A stretch of DNA of 18,829 bases. It comes from an uncultured Prevotella sp. GTDB lineage: Bacteria; Bacteroidota; Bacteroidia; Bacteroidales; Bacteroidaceae. The stretch is taken from contig CAKMOD010000136.1 of the NCBI GenBank assembly GCA_927910885.1, forward strand, positions 1 to 18,829. Reading direction: 5' to 3'. The stretch's first letter is position 1; each line of letters opens with the position of its first letter. The notes under the pieces are model-generated. The model did no database searches. It worked only from the letters and a program-made list of their open reading frames with translations, and was not told the origin of the DNA. Made by a program: the position numbers and the translations under genes. Of the stretch, positions 7,911-14,334 are shown in pieces.

Positions 7911-9392
7911 TTGTTATTCTCGCCGGTAGTTCTTCCAACGCTTCATGCTCAGGAGCAGAACGTTGTGATAATCAATCCGACAGATTCTCCTGCGGAAATT
8001 GTTCGTAAGGCAGCAAATGTTGTTCCTTCTGCTCGTCAGTTCAACTGGCAGCGTCAGGAACTTACGGCTTTCTTGCATTATGGTATAAACACCTATACAG
8101 GTAGAGAGTGGGGTGATGGTAAGGAGTCACCAGCTATCTTTAATCCTACTGACCTTGATGCAGACCAGTGGATACGTGAGTTGAAGGCAGCAGGCTTTAA
8201 GTGTGCTATCCTTACTTGTAAACACCATGATGGTTTCTGTTTGTGGCCATCGGCTTATACAGAGCATAGTGTTAAGCACTCTCCATGGAAGAATGGTAAG
8301 GGTGATGTTGTTCGTGAGGTGAGCGATGCCTGCAAGAAGTATGGTATGGACTTTGGTGTCTATCTCTCTCCTTGGGATCGTAATTCAGAACTTTATGGAA
8401 CTGAAGCTTATAACGACTTCTTTGTTAAACAGTTGACGGAATTGCTTACACAATATGGTAAGGTAAGTGAAGTGTGGTTTGATGGTGCTTGTGGTGAAGG
8501 ACCAAATGGTAAGAAGCAGGTGTATGACTTTGTACGTTGGTATGAGCTTATTCGTAAGTTGCAGCCAGAAGCTGTGATAGCAGTTATGGGACCTGATGTT
8601 CGTTGGGTTGGCACAGAGACTGGTCGTGGTCGTGAGATGGAATGGAGTGTTGTGCCAAAGGACAATCTTGATCAAGATGCTATTGCTAAGAACTCACAGC
8701 AAGAAGTACTGACTGCACCTGTTGGTGATATGATGGGGCAGGACCTTGGTAGTCGTAAGAAGATTGAAAAGGCAAAGTCACTTATTTGGTATCCTGCTGA
8801 GATTGATGTGTCTATCCGTCCGGGATGGTTCTATCATGAGGATCAGGATAGCAAGGTGAAGTCACCAAAAGAACTGATGGATATCTATTTCACTTCTGTC
8901 GGAATGAATGGTGTCCTCCTCTTGAATCTTCCTCCTAATAAGGAAGGTAAACTCTCTGAGGCTGATATAAGAAGTCTTCGTGGTTTCCGTCAGTTGTATG
9001 CAAACACCTTCACTGATAATCTCTTGGCAAATGCTAAGGTTACTTGCGCAGTTTCAGAAGGTAAGGGTCGCAATGTTATTGACGACAATTATGACACATC
9101 TGTACGTCCAAAGATGAAGGATGGTAAGGCTGTCTTCCAGTTTAAGTTGAAGAAGCCAGCTACCTTCAACGTTCTTTCCGTGCAGGAGGATATCCGTAAG
9201 GGACAGCGTGTTGAGAAGTTCTCACTTGAGGTGAAGGATGCTAAGGGCAGCTGGAAGAAGGTAACAGGGGGAACAACTGTTGGTCATAAGCGTTTGTTGA
9301 AGTTCCCTGTTGAGACTGCTAAAGAGGTGCGCCTTATCATCAGTGAGGTTCGTGCCGTACCTATATCTCTGAGATTGGTTTGTATCGATTAA
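7911..9392 (+). CDS. Alpha-L-fucosidase, GH29
   Basis: Read from TTG at 7911 the product has 493 residues. It hydrolyses terminal alpha-L-fucose from glycans, probably in the periplasm or at the surface. The GH29 nucleophile is D191 in EVWFDGA; the substrate-binding HH pair is at 105-106 (CKHHDGF); FLHYGINTYTGREWG near 54-68 is typical of the family. Residues about 372-493 form a beta-rich discoidin/F5-8-like domain of the CBM32 type. The start is doubtful: the frame upstream of 7911 encodes a signal-peptide core (KATIACTCLL...LHAQ) but has no ATG. An ATG at 7856, about 40 nt after the predicted transcription start, is one base out of frame across a T8 tract (7879-7886). With T7 the product would begin at 7856 with a full signal peptide. 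It is monocistronic, followed by a terminator. Confidence 0.92.
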   Translation: MLFSPVVLPTLHAQEQNVVIINPTDSPAEIVRKAANVVPSARQFNWQRQELTAFLHYGINTYTGREWGDGKESPAIFNPTDLDADQWIRELKAAGFKCAILTCKHHDGFCLWPSAYTEHSVKHSPWKNGKGDVVREVSDACKKYGMDFGVYLSPWDRNSELYGTEAYNDFFVKQLTELLTQYGKVSEVWFDGACGEGPNGKKQVYDFVRWYELIRKLQPEAVIAVMGPDVRWVGTETGRGREMEWSVVPKDNLDQDAIAKNSQQEVLTAPVGDMMGQDLGSRKKIEKAKSLIWYPAEIDVSIRPGWFYHEDQDSKVKSPKELMDIYFTSVGMNGVLLLNLPPNKEGKLSEADIRSLRGFRQLYANTFTDNLLANAKVTCAVSEGKGRNVIDDNYDTSVRPKMKDGKAVFQFKLKKPATFNVLSVQEDIRKGQRVEKFSLEVKDAKGSWKKVTGGTTVGHKRLLKFPVETAKEVRLIISEVRAVPISLRLVCID

Positions 9393-9435
9393 GAGATTAG
9401 GCTATTATTCTTAGGCTTATTACAATAAGTTATAT

Positions 9436-9468
9436 AAAAAAGGACGCACAAACTGTGTGTCCTTTTTT
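9436..9468. terminator. Bidirectional terminator between convergent genes
   Basis: The stem GGACGCACA / TGTGTGTCC (one G-U pair, 3-nt loop) is flanked by A6 on one side and T6 on the other. It can terminate the plus-strand fucosidase transcript and the minus-strand transcript ending at 9518. Confidence 0.88.
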
Positions 9469-9517
9469 CTTTTTATGTATTCTTTAAGTCTGTATTTCTC
9501 AGGCTTTTATAAAGTGT

Positions 9518-10402
9518 TTATTGTTTCTTAAATATCAATAGGTTATCTGCATACCCCTTCCAATCAGCCACTCCACAGATGCTATCGGATGGTGTGCGAT
9601 AGAAGGTATTGCCATTGTTTCCACCAGTCAGATAGATGGCATCAGTAAAGCCATAGTCAGCAAGGGCTTGTGCAAAGTCGTAGAGGGACTCTTTGTGTAT
9701 AGTCTCAACATACCAAATCGTTGTAGAGCCGGCTTTACGTGCCAATGCACAGCGTGTCACTTTTCCCTTTAAAGCAAACTGTTTCTCACATATTTGTCCT
9801 GCTGAAACGAGGGCAAACTGGCGGAACATACTGCCATTGTGGGCTTTGACATACTCCTTTATGGAATCGTCTTGACCGATACCTATTTGCCACTTGTCGC
9901 CAACAATAGCTACAAAGCCAGCCTTATTATGGTTGCTGGCATACTCCTTACCTTGATAGATAAAGTCGCCAATGTGTTTGTATTGATGGTTTTCATCCCA
10001 ATAGAAGTCCCAACCATGTGTGACAAGGCAGACGGTAGAGTCGCTGTCAGAAGGGGCTGTGCGAGATAGGGTAGGTGTGAGTCCATGCAGTTCATACAGT
10101 CTCATACCTACTCCATAGAGTGAGTCTACCTTCATTGTTACCCCTTGTAAAGAATCTGTTGGCATCTTCTCCAAGTCGCGAATGATTTCTGTTGATGTAC
10201 GACTTAATGGGTAATCAAAAGCGAGGGTATGGCTGTTTGCTTTCTGCCAAAAGTAGAAGGTTACTGCAGAAAGGACGATGAAAGCAAGCACAATAAGTCC
10301 TACCCACCATCTTCGGGATGTTAGTTGCTGCTTGTCTTCTATCTGAGAAGGTTTGAATTCCGCACCTCCTAAGAACTGAATATCGTCGTCACTATAACTC
10401 AT
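9518..10402 (-). CDS. Membrane-anchored NAGPA-like (phosphodiester glycosidase) domain protein
   Basis: 294 residues: a short polar N-terminus (1-30), a single membrane segment (about 32-52, WWVGLIVLAFIVLSAVTFYF), then an extracytoplasmic domain. The domain order resembles the phosphodiester glycosidase (NAGPA/DUF2233) fold: FRQFALVSAGQI at about 193-204, a TRCALARK strand at 216-223, and FAQALADYGFTDAIYLTGGNNGNTFY at about 243-268, in the place of the usual ALNLDGGGSS-type loop. The typical Asp of that loop is Thr here (T259). The start overlaps the end of the LytTR gene by 11 bases, so the two are translated together. Function is not known; it may act on a cell-envelope glycan or sense an envelope signal. 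The family call is tentative. Confidence 0.6.
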   Translation of the reverse strand: MSYSDDDIQFLGGAEFKPSQIEDKQQLTSRRWWVGLIVLAFIVLSAVTFYFWQKANSHTLAFDYPLSRTSTEIIRDLEKMPTDSLQGVTMKVDSLYGVGMRLYELHGLTPTLSRTAPSDSDSTVCLVTHGWDFYWDENHQYKHIGDFIYQGKEYASNHNKAGFVAIVGDKWQIGIGQDDSIKEYVKAHNGSMFRQFALVSAGQICEKQFALKGKVTRCALARKAGSTTIWYVETIHKESLYDFAQALADYGFTDAIYLTGGNNGNTFYRTPSDSICGVADWKGYADNLLIFKKQ

Positions 10403-10769
10403 TCTGCTTTTGTTTTATACCCTCTTCAAGGAGCTGCAACGCTTTGTGTGAGATAGAGTCGAGTACTATCTTTTGTGATAGTTCTTTTCTCCACAGGCTC
10501 AGCTGGTCCTTCTTCGTGTCAATTCTACTGATATAGTGAAGGTTGAGAACGTATTGTTTACCCACCCTTACGAATACAATTTCTTGCTGTCTCATCTGTT
10601 GATCAATGAGTTCTGTAATGGCTTTGAGGTTCATCCATAGCTGTATCTCCTCACCATTCGAAAGTGTCATCACACAGTAGTTGCCGTCTGACCGGATATA
10701 AAGAATCTCGTCAAACGCCAGTTGCATCATTTCTGTGCTTCCGTTTTGTATGATTAACAGCTGTTTCAC
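10392..10769 (-). CDS. Stand-alone LytTR DNA-binding regulator
   Basis: 125 residues, essentially only a LytTR domain. FDEILYIRSDGNYCVM (about 19-34) and FVRVGKQYVLNLHYISRI (about 66-83) match the two best-conserved LytTR blocks. No receiver domain or membrane segment is present, so it is not an ordinary response regulator. It overlaps the start of the following membrane protein by 11 bases. Paired LytTR-plus-membrane-protein modules exist elsewhere, where the membrane partner restrains the regulator; whether that holds here is inference. A TAAATTTG -7 element sits 32 nt upstream. Confidence 0.85.
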   Translation of the reverse strand: MKQLLIIQNGSTEMMQLAFDEILYIRSDGNYCVMTLSNGEEIQLWMNLKAITELIDQQMRQQEIVFVRVGKQYVLNLHYISRIDTKKDQLSLWRKELSQKIVLDSISHKALQLLEEGIKQKQNEL

Positions 10770-10800
10770 TACTTATTGTCAACAAATTGTTATAGTACTG

Positions 10801-10808
10801 CAAATTTA
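10801..10808 (-). promoter_or_regulatory. Putative -7 element for the LytTR gene
   Basis: Minus-strand TAAATTTG matches TAnnTTTG and lies 32 nt before the LytTR start codon. No clear TTTG -33 element is seen at the expected distance, so confidence is moderate. Confidence 0.5.
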
Positions 10809-10885
10809 GTAATAAAAAGCTATTCTCTTGTTGTTTTGTATAGAAAATCTATTTCTGTCAGTCATTCAATGTCTTAGATTGACTA

Positions 10886-11518
10886 CTAACAGAAGTCTTT
10901 TCGATGTGTAATATACAAGTCAATAAAGAGTTTAACTCTTGCCAATAACTCCCTTATATGTGTCCATACAGCCCTTGGATGTCGTACGTCATCAGCATTA
11001 TATCCCACTGCTTTAATATTCATCTTGTCTGCCAAGAAGATGCTACGCTCATTGTGCCACTTCTGTGAGATGATAATCATATCGTTAACTCGAAAGTATT
11101 GTTTGATATTTCTCATAGACAGTAGGGTACGATAGCCCTGTCCGTCCATTATGATGATACTATCAGGTACACCTCTTTCTATAAGGTCGTGGCGCATTGT
11201 TTGTGGTTCGTCATAGCCTTCTCGCTTGTCTCCACTAATGATAAGCTGTCGGAACTTCCCATGTTTATATAGTTCTGCTGTCGCCTTGATACGTGCCATA
11301 TAGAAGGAACTCGGTCTTTTACCTCCTCTTGCTTTTGGGTTAGTGCCGAGCAGTAAGGCTGTCTGCATAGTGGGAACACCATTGATATCATTGAATGTTC
11401 TTCCTTTTGCATTCTTATCAACAATGATGTTGCACAGTGCAATTATCGCTCCGAGTATGGCAATGATGGTGAAGGTGGAATAAAAGATTCGTTTTTTTCT
11501 CTGTTTGTTTCTTTTCAT
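10886..11518 (-). CDS. sanA: SanA/YdcF-family (DUF218) envelope protein
   Basis: 210 residues with a basic N-terminus and one membrane segment (about 10-30), placing the DUF218 domain outside the cytoplasm. The family core is clear: a strand ALLLGTNPKARGGK (about 54-67), ISGDKREGYDEPQTM (about 94-108), the RGVPDSIIIMDGQGYRT block (about 115-131) and ISQKWHNERSIFL (about 149-161). These resemble E. coli SanA, involved in the envelope barrier and vancomycin exclusion at high temperature; the biochemical activity is not established. It has its own -7 element, and 116 nt separate it from the LytTR gene, so it may be independent of that pair. Confidence 0.85.
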   Translation of the reverse strand: MKRNKQRKKRIFYSTFTIIAILGAIIALCNIIVDKNAKGRTFNDINGVPTMQTALLLGTNPKARGGKRPSSFYMARIKATAELYKHGKFRQLIISGDKREGYDEPQTMRHDLIERGVPDSIIIMDGQGYRTLLSMRNIKQYFRVNDMIIISQKWHNERSIFLADKMNIKAVGYNADDVRHPRAVWTHIRELLARVKLFIDLYITHRKDFC

Positions 11519-11597
11519 TTTCTATTTAAATTAAATGTTTCAAGTGTGTTAAACACATGAATGTCTTGTTTTGATATTGTTTTTAATAACCTTGATG

Positions 11598-11605
11598 CAA
11601 AGTTA
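11598..11605 (-). promoter_or_regulatory. Putative -7 element for sanA
   Basis: Minus-strand TAACTTTG matches TAnnTTTG and lies about 80 nt before the sanA ATG. No clear -33 partner is visible. Confidence 0.45.
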
Positions 11606-11693
11606 TGCTTTATGTCTTTTCTATGCTTATCTTTTTTCTATCTGCTGATGAAATAGTACTCAGGCTGTATGAAACTGCGAGTTGTTAACTCAA

Positions 11694-11729
11694 AATTCAT
11701 AATCCATAATTCATAATTCATAATTATGA
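11694..11729. repeat. Short AT-rich tandem repeat (TTCATAA units)
   Basis: Four consecutive, nearly identical 8-9-bp units of the form TTCATAA plus A or T, one with CC for TC, ending in a TAATTATGA palindrome. Such slippage-prone tandems are frequent between Bacteroidetes genes. Confidence 0.6.
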
Positions 11730-11895
11730 TTACCGATTGGGGGACAGTTCAAACGTCAAAGTTTAAGGTTTTAAGTTTAGTTATCAATTATCTTTACAAA
11801 ATAATGGGAGATAAGGCAAGAAAAACCTCAAAAAATATGCGTTTTAAGCGTTCTTGTAAATGTTTTGTTATCAGGTTGTTGTGAGTGTGTGTGTT

Positions 11896-11995
11896 AAAAG
11901 GTGCTTAGTTAGGGTTCAAAAGGGCGTTAGTTAGGGTTCAAAAGGGCATCTTTTAGAAGTCAATTAGGCGTTAATTCACCTGCATTTAAGCATCT
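11896..11995. repeat. Dispersed intergenic repeat, copy 2
   Basis: Second copy of the element at 243-344, in the same orientation. Its first two units are almost perfect 22-bp tandem copies: both contain GTTAGTTAGGGTTC or TTAGTTAGGGTTC and differ mainly by GGTGCTTA against GGGCGTTA. The two copies share start and end blocks exactly, which defines the element's boundaries. Confidence 0.75.
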
Positions 11996-12153
11996 ACTAA
12001 AATTGTAGGTGTGAAGTTTTTATTACAAAAGAGAGTGGCTTGATGAGCTTTATATTCTCTTTTTGGCTGTAAATTGTATTTTTGTTTTTTGTAAGCTATT
12101 AGATACTACTGTGGATATAAGGTTTGTTTCCTTTATTAGTCATTATATAAAGA

Positions 12154-12184
12154 AAGCCGTCACTTCATGATGAAGCAACGGCTT
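12154..12184 (-). terminator. Terminator of pgk
   Basis: A stem AAGCCGT / ACGGCTT encloses an inner palindrome CTTCATGATGAAG, giving a long interrupted hairpin, followed on the minus strand by TTTCTTTATAT. It begins 28 nt after the pgk stop. Confidence 0.8.
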
Positions 12185-12212
12185 GTGTATATTTGAGAGA
12201 TAGATAAATCTC

Positions 12213-13463
12213 TTACTTCTCGATAGCAGCTACACCTGGGAGTACCTTACCCTCGATAGCCTCGAGCATAGCACCACCACCGGTAGATACGTAAGAAACC
12301 TTGTCAGCAAGACCGAACTTGTTAACAGCTGCAACAGAGTCACCACCACCTACGAGAGAGTAAGCGCCGTTCTCCTGAGTTGCCTGTGCAACAGCCTTAG
12401 CAATCTCACCAGTACCCTTAGCGAAGTTCTCCAACTCGAATACGCCTACAGGACCGTTCCAAAGGATAGTCTTAGAAGCGAGGATAATCTTCTTCCACTC
12501 CTCGATGCTCTCCTCTGATGCGTCCATACCTTCCCACTCATCAGGAATCTGGTCGATTGGGAATACCTTACGCTCTGTATCGTTAGAGAAGTCCTTACCA
12601 CAAACTGTAGCAACGGAGAGTGAAAGGTTTACGTCCTTCTCCTTAGCTGCAGCAATCACGTTCAATGCCTCTGGCATCAAATCGTCCTCGTGGAGTGACT
12701 TACCAATCTTACCGCCCTGTGCCTTGATGAAGGTGTAACCCATACCACCACCAATGATGAGGTTGTCAACCTTATCGAGGAGGTTCTTGATTACAGCGAG
12801 CTTAGAGCTAACCTTTGAACCACCGATGATAGCGGTGAAAGGATGCTGAGCGTTCTTTAATACGTTATCGATAGCTGTAACCTCTTTCTCCATGAGGTAA
12901 CCCAACATCTTGTGGTCAGCATCGAAATAGTCAGCGATAACTGCTGTTGATGCGTGCTTACGGTGAGCTGTACCGAATGCATCGTTTACATATACGTCAG
13001 CGTATGAAGCGAGCTTCTTAGCGAAGTCCTTCTGACGTTCCTTCATCTCAGCCTTTGCAGCTTCGAACTCTGGAGTTCCCTTCTCAACACCTACTGGCTT
13101 GCCTTCCTCTTCTGGATAGTAACGAAGGTTCTCAAGCAAGAGAGCCTCGCCTGGTTTCAATGCAGCAGCCTCAGCTTCAGCGTTACCAGCGTCCTTAGCG
13201 AACTTAACCTCAACACCGAGAGCATTGCTTACGTTCTTAACAATCTGGCTCAATGAAAGCTCTGGCTTCACCTTTCCCTTTGGCTTACCCATGTGGCTCA
13301 TCATGATGAGAGCACCGCCATCAGCCAATACCTTCTTCAGTGTTGGCAAAGCACCACGGATACGTGTCTCGTCAGTTACATGACCATTCTCATCCAAAGG
13401 CACATTGAAGTCTACGCGGACGATAGCCTTATGTCCAGCGAAGTTAAAATCGTTAATTTTCAT
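12213..13463 (-). CDS. pgk: Phosphoglycerate kinase
   Basis: 416 residues, near the usual bacterial length. It catalyses the reversible transfer of phosphate from 1,3-bisphosphoglycerate to ADP in glycolysis. Family motifs are intact: RVDFNVPLDENG (about 15-26), SHMGKPKGK for substrate binding (about 57-65), the central GGSKVSSK nucleotide-binding region (about 214-221), and the C-terminal GGGDS loop (about 373-377). It begins just downstream of its own -7 element, is divergent from queC, and ends at a clear terminator, so it is a single-gene unit. Confidence 0.98.
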   Translation of the reverse strand: MKINDFNFAGHKAIVRVDFNVPLDENGHVTDETRIRGALPTLKKVLADGGALIMMSHMGKPKGKVKPELSLSQIVKNVSNALGVEVKFAKDAGNAEAEAAALKPGEALLLENLRYYPEEEGKPVGVEKGTPEFEAAKAEMKERQKDFAKKLASYADVYVNDAFGTAHRKHASTAVIADYFDADHKMLGYLMEKEVTAIDNVLKNAQHPFTAIIGGSKVSSKLAVIKNLLDKVDNLIIGGGMGYTFIKAQGGKIGKSLHEDDLMPEALNVIAAAKEKDVNLSLSVATVCGKDFSNDTERKVFPIDQIPDEWEGMDASEESIEEWKKIILASKTILWNGPVGVFELENFAKGTGEIAKAVAQATQENGAYSLVGGGDSVAAVNKFGLADKVSYVSTGGGAMLEAIEGKVLPGVAAIEK

Positions 13464-13503
13464 TTGTTCTTTATTATTTGTAACGTTATAATATTCCTAT
13501 CCG

Positions 13504-13511
13504 CAAAAATA
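13504..13511 (-). promoter_or_regulatory. Putative -7 element for pgk
   Basis: Minus-strand TATTTTTG matches TAnnTTTG and lies 40 nt before the pgk ATG. A TTTG (13537-13540) occurs 25 bp further upstream, somewhat farther than the usual 19-21 bp. Confidence 0.5.
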
Positions 13512-13554
13512 CTAATTTTTGATGGATTGGTGAAATCAAACACTATCTTTTTTG

Positions 13555-13562
13555 TAAATTTG
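13555..13562 (+). promoter_or_regulatory. Putative -7 element for queC
   Basis: TAAATTTG matches TAnnTTTG exactly and ends 18 nt before the queC ATG at 13581, giving a leader of only about 10 nt. The -33 partner is weak. It is back to back with the pgk element. Confidence 0.55.
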
Positions 13563-13580
13563 CAGAAAAATAAGATTGTA

Positions 13581-14237
13581 ATGAAAGATTCGGTTATTAT
13601 TGTTAGTGGTGGACTTGATTCTATCACGTTGCTTTATGATAAGGCGGAAACAATTGCCTTGGCAATTTCTTTCGACTATGGTCAGAACCATGGGGCTAAG
13701 GAACTACCTTATGCTCAGTATCATTGTGAGAAGTTGGGGATTCCTCATATTACGATTCCACTGTCGTTTATGCACCAGTATTTTAAGAGTTCATTGCTCG
13801 ATGGTGCTGAGGCTATTCCTGAGGGACATTACGAGGAGGAGAATATGAAGTCAACAGTTGTTCCTTTCCGCAATGGTATTATGCTGTCAATTGCAACGGG
13901 AATTGCAGAGAGTCATGAGTTGAAGCGAGTATATATTGCTAATCATGGTGGTGATCATACGATTTATCCTGATTGTCGTCCAGAGTTTATCCATGCAATG
14001 AATGGTGCTGCGAAAGCTGGAACATTTGTGAACGTATGTATAGAAGCACCTTATACAGAGGTGATCAAGGCTGAGATAGTGGCTCGTGGTGCTGTGTTAG
14101 GAATTGACTATTCTAAGACATGGAGTTGTTATAAAGGTGTGGATGTTCACTGTGGTAAGTGTGGAACTTGCGTTGAGCGCATGGAAGCCTTTGAGGATGC
14201 AGGTTTGGAAGATCCAACAACTTATAGCAAGGATTGA
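13581..14237 (+). CDS. queC: 7-cyano-7-deazaguanine synthase
   Basis: 218 residues from ATG 13581. QueC converts 7-carboxy-7-deazaguanine to preQ0 with ATP and ammonia, in the queuosine tRNA-modification pathway. The ATP-pyrophosphatase loop SGGLDS is at 9-14, and the zinc-binding cysteines are C183, C191, C194 and C197 in SCYKGVDVHCGKCGTC. An open frame continues upstream to 13293, but it runs antisense to pgk and across the promoter. MKDSVIIVSGG aligns with the family start, so 13581 is preferred. The neighbours pgk and the flavoprotein are unrelated in function. It ends before a bidirectional terminator. Confidence 0.97.
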   Translation: MKDSVIIVSGGLDSITLLYDKAETIALAISFDYGQNHGAKELPYAQYHCEKLGIPHITIPLSFMHQYFKSSLLDGAEAIPEGHYEEENMKSTVVPFRNGIMLSIATGIAESHELKRVYIANHGGDHTIYPDCRPEFIHAMNGAAKAGTFVNVCIEAPYTEVIKAEIVARGAVLGIDYSKTWSCYKGVDVHCGKCGTCVERMEAFEDAGLEDPTTYSKD

Positions 14238-14275
14238 TAATGTTTTCTTATAGGTATTGCTTGATTATCAAAAAT

Positions 14276-14318
14276 AAAACAGTCGGATTGAAACTTTCAA
14301 TCCGACTGTTTTTTTTAA
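14276..14318. terminator. Bidirectional terminator between queC and the flavoprotein gene
   Basis: A perfect 15-bp stem (AACAGTCGGATTGAA and its complement, 3-nt loop) is flanked by A-rich sequence on the left and a T10 run on the right. It serves queC on the plus strand and the convergent minus-strand gene ending at 14335. Confidence 0.92.
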
Positions 14319-14334
14319 TTATGTGTGATTGGTT

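Larger units (their letters stand above)
11519..12153. other. Long intergenic region with repeats
   Basis: No credible gene is seen here. From left to right it holds the sanA promoter element (11598-11605), a short tandem of TTCATAA-type units (11694-11729), and the second copy of the dispersed repeat (11896-11995). The flank left of the repeat, like that of copy 1, is AT-rich with scattered GTAAA and ATCAG words, but I cannot align it confidently. Confidence 0.55.

Noticed and set aside
8385..8675. 96-codon minus-strand open frame inside the fucosidase
   Set aside because: Antisense to a well-conserved GH29 catalytic region, and its sequence has no protein-like pattern.
13293..13580. Open frame extending queC by 96 residues upstream
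   Set aside because: It runs antisense through the start of pgk and over both promoters; MKDSVIIVSGGLDS at 13581 is the family start.
13563..13580. A preQ1 riboswitch before queC
   Set aside because: The leader after the -7 box is only about 10 nt, too short for an aptamer.
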